Positions 35,082 through 45,757 of a stretch of 64,000 bases of DNA are shown here, one piece after another. Numbering within the stretch: position 1 is the stretch's first letter; each line of letters starts with the position of its first letter. Made by a program: the position numbers and the translations under genes. Below the pieces are notes generated by a model that was given only the letters and a program-made list of their open reading frames with translations, was not told where the DNA came from and searched no databases. Source of the DNA: Gymnopus androsaceus JB14. Its lineage: Eukaryota > Basidiomycota > Agaricomycetes > Agaricales > Omphalotaceae. The stretch spans positions 51,302 to 115,301 of the forward strand of contig ML769611.1 of NCBI GenBank assembly GCA_009733575.1. Direction: 5' to 3'.

Positions 35082-35792
35082 TAGTCAAACACGTTACAGG
35101 CTTGAGGCACACCAAAATTGACTGAACCCAATCCCTAGCCCCAATGTAGATGGTGTCTATGATCTCGCCTGAGCATCAATTGAAGATATAGATGTTTCCA
35201 TGGTCACTACTGGCCACAATTGTGCTGGTACCATCTTGGAAGGCAATGTTGCGGGACCGACATTGTTTGCCAGGGACTTCAAAGGTCTTCACTCTCTCAG
35301 TGCCTGCCAGTTTCATTAAGGCTATGCCCTGAGCTCATCATCCAGAATGATAGCATCGTCCTTCGTGTTCAGGACCGCATGTCCTCTGTTTCAGTGGTGA
35401 GTTCGTTGCATGGCAATAGAACCATCATACTCACATCACCATACCAGTTGGTGTTGATTTTAATATCTTGTCCTCGTCGCTGAGGACATATCTAGTCGAG
35501 GTGAGCTTGTTTCTTCTTAGATTATAGACTCTACTCACATGACTCCATCTTCACGTCCAAAGGACCATAGTTCAGGACCTTGAACGCCAACCTGTCCAAA
35601 TGCTACAGCTTGTGGCCAGTGCTTTGCAATAGTCACAGACTTGATGATTCGGTGAATCATGCCAACATCAAGTATGAATTGATGGATGGCCTCTGCACAA
35701 TGTACAACTGCAATCTGGCCAGAGTTTGTGTCATATGCAATGGCAGAGATCTCGTCACCGTCCTTCCCCCCGGTCAAGCAATTGCAGCTGTA

Positions 35793-36283
35793 GCTGTGAG
35801 ATTATCGCATAACAGACCGATAAGTCTCAGGCTGGATTAATGCATAACTAACCAATAATAATTGGAAGTTCTTATGCATAATTTGGATTTCACATTTCTT
35901 TTTCCTTTTTTGATCATATATCAAGCCCCTGAGCCCTAACCCAACCCCTAACCAACCCCTAACCTAGCCCTAACCCTCTCCTAACCACCCTAACCCTAAC
36001 CTAACCCGGTCCGGACCCGGACCGCTTTCTAACCCTAACCTAACCCTTAACCCCTAACCCCTAACCTAAACCGACTCCTAACCTACCCTAACCCTAACCC
36101 TAACCCCTTGTGCAAAAATTACATCAATCCATTCAAAAATGGCTTCAAAAACAGCAAAATACACTAAAATTTGGACTTAGAAATTGAAAAAGTTGACCAA
36201 AATGGCAGGGAAACCAGCTTATCGGTTAGTTATGCATTAATCCAGCTTAAGACTTTTCGGATTTTATGCGTAAATCTCACAGC
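35793..36283. mobile_element. TIR element carrying telomere-like repeats (second of two)
   Basis: Inverted ends of about 60 bases (GCTGTGAGATTATCGCATAA on the left, its near inverse on the right, with GCTGGATTAATGCATAACTA shared further in) enclose about 170 bases of irregular CCCTAA/CCCTAACC repeats (about 35935-36105). The terminus differs from the first telomere-bearing element (21260-21873). No target duplication was found. It interrupts a WD40 coding segment. Non-coding. Confidence 0.75.
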
Positions 36284-36987
36284 AACTGGTGGCGATCGCA
36301 AAATGTCTCTGTGAACTGCATCTGGTCAGTTGATTCAGCGATCTTGCATCTGTGGACATCGACTCACCCCGTCACCTTCCTTATTTTTTCTCCAAACAGC
36401 AAGATATTCATACTTGGTCCCATACGTGAGACCTTCCTCCTTGTTGTCTACCCTTGTAAGCCATACTATGGCTGTAGTAACACCCCTGTTGGAAGCTCCC
36501 ATTGGGCCCGGCACAGACTTGGCCATTGGAATGTGCCATATCTTGGTACCAGCTTCACCTTGGTGCTGAATGAATCAATCTGAAGAATATCGACATTTTT
36601 ATTGTATTTTACCTCCGGAAGCTACATACGCACCCAAAGGGTGCACTGCAAGGCATGCTACGGCTCCATGCTGGCCTTTCAACACGCCATGGTGGACATA
36701 TCTGTGCTGCTTGCTCATGGTGTTTGAGTTGGTATGAAAGAAGTGCATTTTGATGTAGGTCAATCCTTCTGCTATGGCTTTTATCACTAACATATCACTA
36801 GTCGTTTTTGTCCTTTTGTTCTTTTCAGCTCCTCGCAGCATAGCAAACTGGATTCGATTACTCAAATGGTCAACCTGATTATTGTCTTCCATTGGTAAGG
36901 TATTACCATATCCTGCATAAGGGCAATTGTTCAGCTGACCAACAACTTGCTTATATCTGCTAGGTCTTTGTTCCTGGTACCACAAAC

Positions 36988-37690
36988 ATGACTCCTTCCC
37001 CGACTCCCCAGTCTCGGTCTATATCTACTTTCCCTACCTCCAGGATTGCTGCGCAACCTCAAGTAATCCCTCTTTACGCCACCTCTATCCCTCGCCGAGT
37101 TAGGCGTCCACTCTTTATACATCAAAACTTACCTTTGAAACCCTACATTCATGTCGACATCCAACCCATACGAATTGAGATTCCACCCATCAATATACTC
37201 TCAGGCAGCTCATCTGATGAGTCAGAGTCCCCCCTCACACTAGTTGAGGAACAAGCATCAGCCAAAGGGGTGCGTGTCCTGTCTCAGCCATGCGTAATCA
37301 TGATTCCTTGGCCACGGGCAGTCACTATTATGACTGCTGGGTGGTCTCAGGCCGCTTTGAAAGAGTATTGTGTAAGGAATTTCATTAACAGTCTATTCTC
37401 GTATTGACTTGACCTATTTCCAGCGTATTGCCAGGTAAGTGGTCGACACATGCTTGGATCACAAAGTTCTTTGGGAGACACTTCAAGCAAGCAATTTGAA
37501 TCAGGCTAGAGAGCACATAAGTTGTGCTCAGATCAAAGATCATATTCTAATGGATAGTTCAAGGTTGAGTCCTTGCTTCCGCACTTCAAGCCACATCAAC
37601 AACACTGGGGAGCAGACCTTCTCCTCAAAGAGAAGCACAAGAGCAAATGGGATAATTGGATGAAGTTTGAAGCACATGCAGCAAGGGAGA
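36988..37690 (+). CDS. Uncharacterised small gene or fragment
   Basis: An open frame of 140 codons begins with a Pro/Ser/Arg-rich part and ends in a more ordered stretch (WSQAALKEYCV). A likely GT-AG intron (about 37371-37427) leads to a segment reading LPGKWSTHAWITKFFGRHFK before stops appear near 37500. I recognise no family. The composition of the second part looks like real protein. It may be another transposon-linked gene. Confidence 0.28.
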
Positions 37691-37971
37691 GGAAGGAGCA
37701 GGCTAAGTAGTGGTACAATCAGGGGGCCATACATTGATAGGCTGTACATTGATAGGATTGCTTACTGATATCAGATTGTAAGCAAGGAGTCATTGGGAAA
37801 TTTATGTTTTATGTGAGAAAAATTAATCGATAAGTAAGGGACGGTGTGCAGTTTGAGGAGTCCCAGAGATAGCAGCTGACCATGTGTGCAAATTCACTAG
37901 AGAGTGGAAATCCCCATGACCCTGGGGGCTTAATTAGTGTCTCAATTGTTATTTCGTGCTAGGTCCATCAA

Positions 37972-38279
37972 GAAGGATGAAGATTATTGTATTTTTCTTC
38001 TCCTGCAGAGTCACCTGTAGAGAAGTCGGAGTTGTTTGAAGTGATCCGACGCTTGAGTGTGTGGTTTTTTTTCCCTTTATTGTTGGACTCATCTCAAAAT
38101 TTACTAGATATAAGACTTTGCGTCAAATTTCAAGGATGAAGATTATTGTATTCTTCTCCTATTTTATTGGACAACTCAGCTGTAGAGAAGTTGGAGTCGT
38201 TTGAAGTGATCCGATGCTTGAGTGCGTGGTTTTTTTCCCCCTTTATTGTTAGACTCAAAATTTACTGATATAAGAGTTT
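37972..38279. repeat. Tandem duplication, about 160-bp unit, two copies
   Basis: The two units share AAGGATGAAGATTATTGTAT, GAGAAGT-GGAGT-GTTTGAAGTGATCCGA and TTTCCC-CTTTATTGTT in order, with small insertions and deletions. The start of each copy is near 37973 and 38137. Non-coding. Confidence 0.7.
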
Positions 38280-39038
38280 GTATCGAATCGAGTGCTACCC
38301 AATCCACCCCTTCACAAAAGTCTAGCCTCCCACAGCTGGCTGCATATATCACACTCCTTTGATGACATCTATGCCAAGAACTCACCAGGCCATCCCGAAC
38401 GTAAGTTTTCTTCCTACTCATGTCTGGTATAGCTCATCTTTGCAGTAGGCATCAATCACGTTCAGTATCAATGGTTTCAGAATCAGCACAATGAATGGTC
38501 TATGTACAATCTCTATCCCCACTACTTCTTCTCGCCTGTCACGCAGTCAGGATGGAGAGCAACTTCCAATGGTGGAGCACGGTTTCAAGGGATGGGCCCA
38601 TGTCCAGCCCTTCATCCATGACATTGGTGTTGTTTATTGTCGGAGTCGATATCGAGTCTTTTTCCAGCAACATAAACGCTTATCCATCAACCCAGTACTT
38701 GGGGTTCACAGAGAGATAGTTGTGATGCGTGTAGGGACAGTAAATCCTCAGAACGTGGTGCATTCCCAGGTCGGGGACAAAAGATGGGCTCAAAACCTCG
38801 CTAGATTGTAAGTGTAGCCTTTGAGATTGTGGTCATAGCTAAACGTTCAAGCAGACTTGCACCTTAGGGTTGGCCCTGGATGTTTACTGTACACCTTCCC
38901 AATCTAACTTGAGCAAATCAAATTCGATGTGAACTTTGATGCGTAATGTATGTAAATCAAATGCAGACTCAGAAATCTGCGTCAAAGGCATCATAAATGA
39001 ATACGTGGTTCATTCACTAGATGCTGCTACACTTATGC
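38280..39038. other. Flank of the KDZ element, no gene confirmed
   Basis: A plus-strand open frame at 38491-38811 (106 codons) has no recognisable domain and competes with two other frames of similar quality. 39015-39038 shares ACTAGATGCTGCTAC with the relic at 28596 and may be the true outer end of the KDZ left terminus. Confidence 0.35.
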
Positions 39039-39199
39039 CAAATATCCCGATAGATGTCGGGGGACGTTTTGCAAAGTATTCCCGATAAGTCCAAGTGCAA
39101 AAAAATATTGCTCTGGCTGTTCATTTGCCAAATATCCCAATAGGGCCCTAGCCGTGTGAGCCGTCCTCTTGGCATATCAGCAAGCTTGCTATTTCTGTT

Positions 39200-39500
39200 C
39201 CCTTCCTAGGCACTTAAATGTGGGTTTTACCAAATATTCGGCATAAAAATCCTAGGCACTTAAATGTAGGTTTTACCGAATATTCGGCATAAAAACCAAT
39301 ATTATTAGGCGTTCAGAATGTTTTACAAAAGATTCACCACAAATCAAATAAACAAAAACTGTTACCTATTAAGCGCTCCTGAATGTTTTACAAAAGATTA
39401 TCCAAAAACAAAAAGCATTGTTTAAGTGCCTGGAATGTTTTACAAAACAAAATTGAAAAATGAGAAACACCTATTAAGCGCTGAGAAAGTTTTTCAAAAG
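39200..39500. repeat. Subterminal repeats of the KDZ element
   Basis: A unit of about 47 bases (TAGGCACTTAAATGTRGGTTT, then ATTCGGCATAAAAA) occurs twice at 39208-39297. GAATGTTTTACAAAA words follow four times to about 39500, some with CCTATTAAGCGCT. Such subterminal arrays are usual sites of transposase binding in DNA transposons, which is an inference here. Confidence 0.6.
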
Positions 39501-39552
39501 ATTTATTTAGGATTCAAAAAATTGATGATAAAGAGATAAAGGAGACTGACCG

Positions 39553-42500
39553 CTAGTCGGATTCAATTTCCTCCTCTGAGTCCTCAGGTAATTCCTCCTC
39601 AAAATCCAATTCTGATTCCTCCTCAGACTCTCCAGGCTCATCATCAGAGTCATCTGCACTTGTCTCTCGCATATTGGGAGGTGCTTCTCCTATATGGACA
39701 TCAGTTGACCCAATAAGGTACCGGGCCCAAAGGATTCGGAATTTTCCTGCAATGATTCTTTGGATAGCCGCCTGTTTGTGAGCATACACTGAGGCACCCT
39801 CTGCATGTTCACCAGAAAACTGCGGGACAATAGACCTATGCTCTCACTCCTGTGCCTGACTTTCTAGGCTCCTCAAGCAGTAATCCATCTCTGCACGAAG
39901 TAGTCGGCCTTGTTCTTGCCATCTCCTGACCCTTGAATAGGCTTTGCAAAACTCTACCCTCAAGCCTATGGGCGAATCAGTAAGCAAGATGAGAAATTGG
40001 AGCTAATATTACTTACCCTCATGGAGAGCCCTGTTTTCCTCAATGCTCCCATTGCCATCTGCTGCTACCCAGATCCATGATATGAGAAAACAGCTCTGGC
40101 CTGCTCCTGGTATCCCCTGCACCTGCCCATGCTCATTCACCCTTGCAGCCTCCTTCCTCTGGTTTTTCATTGCCCTCTGCTTCTTCTTTTTTTCCTCCTC
40201 CTCGTCACCCATCATCCGGATGTCAGACTGTTCTAGCTTCCTCCACCCAGCCTTTTCCTCCCCCAACAAAGCTACCTTTGCAAATCTAGTCCTACGGTAT
40301 GTTGCGGCTACAAGATCAACCTTCTTCTGTTTATTGTCCAGTAGAGTTCTTGAGCTGGCTGGTGTTCTTCTGCTTCCTAACATTGTTGTTGTTGTAGGTG
40401 TAGAGACAATGTTTCACAAGAAGACTGTGATGAAGCTGATCAAGGGCGGTGTTGCATTGAGCATCCCTGAACTGAGACTCTATATCTGCCAGATGAAGAT
40501 TCCGTTGTGCCAAGGGCATTTCAGATGGGAACATGAGAAGAACATCCTCAGATTCTGGCAGAGGCAACAAGTTTCCCTTGGAGTCAACCAGAGGCAATGC
40601 TGTAGCAACAACTTGAAGCGCAGCAGGGTCATGAATTTGCTGCAAAGCCCGGACCCTGTTTACTTGTCTCTCAATGCGAGCTCTCCTGTCTACAAAGTTG
40701 GCCTGCTGCTTGCTGGTAGGAGATCTAGCATTCTTGACTTCTAGACAAAGTTGCCTTCTGCAGACCTTGTTAGTTGTCAGCTACAAGAAATGAAAAAAGT
40801 ACATACTGCTGATCTTCCACTTCTAAAAGCAGGTAAATATACTGCGCCGGTGTGGTATCCCTAGGTGCAACATCCAAACTGTCATCCTCTGCATCCCGAT
40901 CCCTAGCCTGCCTAGCCTCCTCCTTCTCCTCCTCAGCCAACCGGAGTCAAATGTCCTGCAGCAAAGGACCTTTGAAAGAAAATAAGCAAAAGCCATTACT
41001 TTGTTTAAATAAAAGCGAAACTCACCTGACTTAGGAAGACAGAAAGGATTAAAAGTCAACTGACCTAGTTCAAATGCATGTACCATCTCCTTCCATTCCG
41101 GGGCTTCACTCTGCTGGTTGGCCTCAAAAACCTTGAAACCTTGAAACCTTCTTCCTGTTCCTTAAGATCTTTGATAGCATTTATAAGCCGCTTTCGCAAA
41201 AGATAACCTGAATGTTTTGAAAAAGATTATTATTAAACCAAATATTTTGCAAAATAAATGGATAGGGAGAATGTTTTGTGAAACAAATGGATAGGGAGAA
41301 TGTTTTGCAAAACAAATGGATAGACAAAATACTTTGCAGAATATACTGATAGAGACTCACCCTGAGAAACATTCTTGTGCCAGTTCCAATGGTGCCAGTA
41401 ATCTTCAACAGTGTTTTGGCGGCTTCCAGGACCCATCTCACGTGTGCTACTTCCTAGAAGACCACTCCCTGACCAAATCCTTTCAATGCCTTCCATGTCA
41501 CTCATCGCAGCGCCCAACGTATATGCAAGATTGAAATAGTCCTGACATTTGATCAAGTGGCCTAGGATATGGAGTTTGGAAATTACATAGGCAAAAATGT
41601 GATGCACAGTAAGCAGTCGGACCAAGGGGGGCAGAAGCTTGATCCTTTCTAACAAACGCTTGAACCATTGGCATATTATATCGTAAGAAAGCAAAATCCA
41701 CAGTAAGATATGGATGTGCCGCATTGTAGAGGCCCAAACGTAATCAATATTCCCATATCTATTACCAGTTAGATATGTGCACATTCTGAGACAATAGCTC
41801 TGTACTCACCATTCACCCTTTTGCAGATCTCCAACTCCATTAGGCATAATGACTTTGTGCCATCCACACGATACACATTGCCTACCCCTGTTGCAGTATA
41901 CCCCTTAGAATATTTTGTATTTGCAAAATCTAGTGCGGCAAGCCCTGTGCAAGTGCAAATCTGAACGAGTTTCAGAATAGCTCATAGAACTATCAAGTGT
42001 TCGCATACCTCATCCTGATCCTTCATTTTCTCACAATATTCTTGATAAGGACCAGATTCCACAAAATAACTTCCACCGTCACACAAAGGTGGGTCCTTCT
42101 CCCAGCTGGAAGCATTACAATGCTTCAGCCGGAAGCACGCATCTATGGCGAATGAAGACACAATAGAGAAATCTCATAACATGAATGCGTCATTCTCCTG
42201 GATGGACCCAAGACCTCAAACAACTGTACCGATCCTCAGGTCTGGCCTTTTCCCAACCTTCTGGTAAGTTGATACCTGGTGCGGGACAGGCAATGCATCT
42301 GACTGCAAGCTCGCCTGGTCTTGTGTCCGCAACCTTCCTAGTGCTGTCATTACCTCTGCCAGCTCTCTTCAGCTCTTTCAAATGTCTCCACTGGTGCATG
42401 TTGCGCAGGAAAGATAGATACCGGCCCTTGAAGCTCAACCCTCCAGAGGTCCTAATAGGCTATTGAAGTGATTGAGCAAACCAGGAAGCACACAACTAGA

Positions 42501-43576
42501 ACGGATGGAAACTCACTGTAAATTCCTTCCTGCCAGTGTTATCTGTGATCTTCTCCAGGCTAACATAGTAGTCATATGCAGTCACCTTCCCGCGATGAGA
42601 CAACATATGAAACAGCTCCAATGCACGGAACGTGCAGGCAGTTTTTGGCCTGTCCATGGTTGCAGGTAGCCACTTATTCAGCATTAACTGCTCCCAGCGC
42701 TGCTTTCCCATGCTTGCAGGACACCCGCAGAAGTCAATCTTGACTTGGTGGAGCTTGTTCAATGTCAATTAGTGTGAAACGGTCTGGACCAGGCTCGGGA
42801 TATGGACAGGATGTACTGTTGGGATGTCCAAGTTGCAAGTGTAGTCCGAGCTCTTGAAGGGAGGAATCCTCAAAGAATTTTCCATTCCATTTCTGTTCCC
42901 AGCTATCAGCTTTGCATGGAAACAAACATTAAAACATACCTTGATAGTATCAAGCGGTTTTTCAGAGTGATTGCGCACACAGCAAGTTGCACAGACTAAC
43001 TTTTGTGAAAAACAGTCCTTGCATGTGTATTCTGCCAGTCTTTGTACTTCGGAGTCTTTGCAGTGGGTACAAATACCGTGAGCTGATGAATGGCCCTCAA
43101 CTGTCATGAAGACACGCAAGGCATCGTTGCGCTGCCCCATCCAACTTAACAGAGGATAATCCTGCAAAATCATTGTCAGGTAAATCTTTTTGAAAAAGAT
43201 TCATTTCTTACTGACTTCTCTTTACTTTTCCTATCCATTTGCACTACATCAGATTGCTCAAGAGCATCTTCATCGTGGAACTTGATAGGCTCATCGTATG
43301 AAAAGATATTCGCTGTTTCAATTTCCGTGGAAGCTGATGAAGAGACTGCTGGCCTAGCTCTAGCTAGTTGATGAGAAGACATAGTCTGGATTTCATCCTC
43401 AGCAATGTGTCTGCCATCCGCTGACAAGGATTGTGAGACGATCACTGCTGACCGCTGCGATGATTTGGCCAAGATCACAAAGGTAGACAGTGTAAGGCCA
43501 GCTAATGGATTTTCATCTCGAGTCCAAGCTCGTTTTGCTTTGGCGTCAGAATTAGAAGTGGCATTGCGTTTCGACA
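39553..43576 (-). pseudogene. KDZ transposase with CxC2-like cysteine cluster
   Basis: The likely start is MSKRNATSNSDAKAKR at 43576. Order: a Ser-rich leader; a CxC2-like cysteine cluster (about 43090-42960: CTHCK, CKDCFSQKLVCATCC, RNHSEKPL); the KDZ N-terminal block (WNGKFFEDSSLQELGLHLQL, then DFCGC, FRALELFHMLS, YDYYVSLEKITDNTG; 42890-42530); WRHLKELKRAGRG (about 42390); TGLAALDFANTKYSKGYTAT (about 41900); the catalytic region with GNIDYVWASTM, LSYDIICQW, LHILGHLIKCQ, ERIWSGSGLLGSSTREMGPG (41770-41400); and a long C-terminal helical part ending in an acidic tail (DSDDEPGESEEESELDFEEE, stop 39553). About ten GT-AG introns are implied. In-frame TGA codons interrupt the C-terminal part near 40952 and 39852. 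The family catalyses cut-and-paste transposition. Confidence 0.88.
41213..41345. repeat. Tandem repeats in a KDZ transposase intron
   Basis: About four copies of a 29-base unit, AACAAATGGATAGGGAGAAT followed by GTTTTGC and variants, lie between two transposase exons. The word TTTTGCAAAA also occurs in the TIRs, so the array may have come from the element's ends. Confidence 0.6.
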
Positions 43577-43730
43577 TTGTAGAGGACAATCAACAAAATG
43601 AGCACTCATGAGCGCCAACTGAACTTGGCTAAAAATTCCAACATAAAAATATTTTGCAAAACATTTACATGTCAGACACGAAGTACGTTACAGCAGATAA
43701 TAGATTTTACAAAAATAATGCAAAGACTCT

Positions 43731-44916
43731 TCAGCAATCTGCTTCTTTCTCTATAAGATCCAACCAACGCTGAGCTTCTGCCACGCTAGAGACCTCTCTC
43801 ATAATAATTTCATGGCTGTGTCTCAGTCCGTGAGCCAATATCTCTCCAGCACGGTCCCTGTTTGAGCAAGGGTTTAGTAAAAGGAGGAGCTATATGGAAG
43901 AAGGAAGAGCATACTCAGAAACAATCTCATTGGACTGAAGAGTATGAACAGCCCATCGTAAACAAAGCTCCTGCTCGCTGTTATGGAGAGAGCTGAACCA
44001 AACTTTAGCTTTGTTCATGCTTTTTACTTCCCTCATAACCATATCCTGGTTGTGCCGCGCTGCATTGTTGAAAAGCCTGTCAGCCCAATGTCTTTGAAAG
44101 GGAGTACTCAACACCAGGTAGCATAATTAGAATGATTAAAGCTACGCACCCAGTGACTAGTTCATTGGTTCCAGCCTCGGCTGTATTGACTGCCCAGCAG
44201 CGGACCTTCTCTGGGCTGCATGAAACCTCGTCCAGTTGTTTGGACTGATTGGAAGCATCTGATTCCAATGAAATTGGGATAGGAGGAGAATTAGCACTAA
44301 CTGGCTCCTCTGTTATAGCGGATTCATATATTGAGGGCACTGCGTTCACAACACCATGTTCCTCTGTCAGTGTAGATCTGGTAACTGAGCTTGAGGTAGG
44401 AATGCAACCCAGAGTTAGTATTCCAGGACGGGTGAGGGTACTGTTGGAAGCGGGCAGATTGTACAATGTTCCTTCAACAAAGTCTGCCGGGTGGTCGTGC
44501 TCCATCTCGCAATACCGGAACCACTCATCCAGGGCCACTTGGTAGGTTGCATACTTAGGATGATGGGAGTTGAAAATAGGGCTCTCCGAGTCAAACCTAA
44601 AACTAGCATCAGGATAGTGCACTCATAAGAAAAAAAAAGAATGGCGCACCACTCCATATAACACACTGGCATTGCTCCATTGAAAACATTAATATACACC
44701 TTTTTCTTCTTCCCTTGATCAGCGGATGGTTGAAACAGCGCGGGTTTACATGTCGGTTTGGTTCTGGGAGTAGCGGATGATGATATGGGCTTTCGAAGTT
44801 GTGTGCTCTTGTCTTCATCAGAGTCGGACTCAAATAACGGTGCACTGTCAAAGATGTAAGGACTACAAACATTAAAACAAAAATAAACAAACTTACTACT
44901 GCTTTTTTGAACCCAT
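43731..44916 (-). CDS. KDZ-linked accessory protein with internal repeat
   Basis: A gene of unknown function between the transposase and the TET/JBP gene, same strand. Start MGSKKQ at 44916 in a short exon, then an acidic/Ser-rich exon (APLFESDSDEDKSTQLRKP, to about 44700), a Lys run, and an intron. The next exon has a more ordered core (FNSHHPKYATYQVALDEWFR, then CEMEHDHPADFVEG; 44600-44480) and a Ser/Thr-rich linker. The end holds repeated segments: RHNQDMVMREVKSMNKAKVW (about 44050-43990) and RHSHEIIMREVSSVAEAQRW (about 43830-43765), pattern RH-x3-hyd-hyd-MREV-x6-A-x2-W. The stop is at 43731. All exons join without in-frame stops under GT-AG splicing. I do not recognise the family. A DNA- or chromatin-binding helper role is only a guess. 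Confidence 0.6.
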
Positions 44917-45089
44917 AGTGAAGGACGAGAGAGAAAATGAATCGTGTGAAGAAATTCTAACATATTTCTGATGTGCGGAAACACTTCCGAAACAGGCCCT
45001 GCTACTTATAAAGGTCACCTCTACAGTGTAGATCTAATTAGATTACAATAGGACTTTCAGAACTAGTTCAGGTGTATCAGTACCTGACT

Positions 45090-45584
45090 TCAGGAAAAAA
45101 TGAAGGGGGTGGAAATATTACAAGGATAGATACAAACCTTACATGCAGAAGACACATCGTTGTTGGCTTTGCGCATACTTAATCCACTTGAAAGTCTTAG
45201 TAAAGCATATTCTGGCCTCACACAGAAGGGGCATGCAATCAGAATTGACTGCCTAAACCGATCTGGCCAATTAGTCAATTTGAGAATAGTACAGGCGAAA
45301 CAAGGGTGGAATCTCGCAGATTTGGGATACTTGTAATTAGCAAATACAGTACACAGATTTGGGATACTTGTAATGAGCGAATACAGTACACTGGGGTGCT
45401 GAAAATTGGTTAACAAGGTATTTGAATTACTTAGATCTGAAACACTGTCAGTTTGCAAGGTTGAAGTACCAAGGAAGCTGTATTTGCTTCGGTACAATGT
45501 TTTGGAGCCAATGCGATTTAACTCAGGAATATGGGCATCATTACTATCCAGATAAATGTGCATAAGATGGAATAGTAATTTCAA
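45090..45584 (-). other. Long open frame inside the KDZ element, uncertain gene
   Basis: A stop-free minus-strand frame of 165 codons with a possible zinc pair (CFACTILK then CPFC). It contains a direct 36-base duplication (45318-45353 and 45354-45390: GATTTGGGATACTTGTAATK). There is no match to a family I know, and no obvious splice partners. It could be an exon of a fourth cargo gene or a chance frame. Confidence 0.22.
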
Positions 45585-45757
45585 TTCTTTGGACTGCAGT
45601 TAGAGAGCATTACAGCCACATCGTTGTTTTAAATCCAGGAAATAGCGGGGTACAACCAGGAGAAGCATTTAGGCGCTTACTTAGGCGCGCATCTTTCTGA
45701 AGGTTGTTCACCATCATTTGCCAGATAGGTTATAAAATTAGATTATAACAAAGTTCA

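Larger units (their letters stand above)
33666..36718 (-). pseudogene. WD40-repeat protein with C-terminal membrane segment, split by two insertions
   Basis: This is a transposon-neighbour WD40 family known in mushroom genomes. The minus-strand start is MSKQHRYVHHGVLKG (36718 downward), with the blade words AVACLAVHPLGAYVASGG, then KYEYLAVWRKN (about 36430). The frame is cut by the element at 35793-36283 and continues as GDEISAIAYDTNSGQIAVVH (about 35760), ELWSFGREDGV and SRNIAFQDGTSTIVASSDHG (about 35250). A TGA (about 35177) follows YIFN. A solo LTR (33965-35081) then separates this from the last blade (PLVIAGRSGENIGHTDIQVW, about 33920) and a hydrophobic helix (WLLLVILLFILLFENIL, about 33800-33753). 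The membrane helix suggests anchoring. Not expressed as an intact protein. Confidence 0.72.

Noticed and set aside
35935..36105. True chromosome end or fusion scar
   Set aside because: The CCCTAA repeats are irregular, short and enclosed by inverted terminal repeats inside a coding gene, so mobile-element cargo explains them better.
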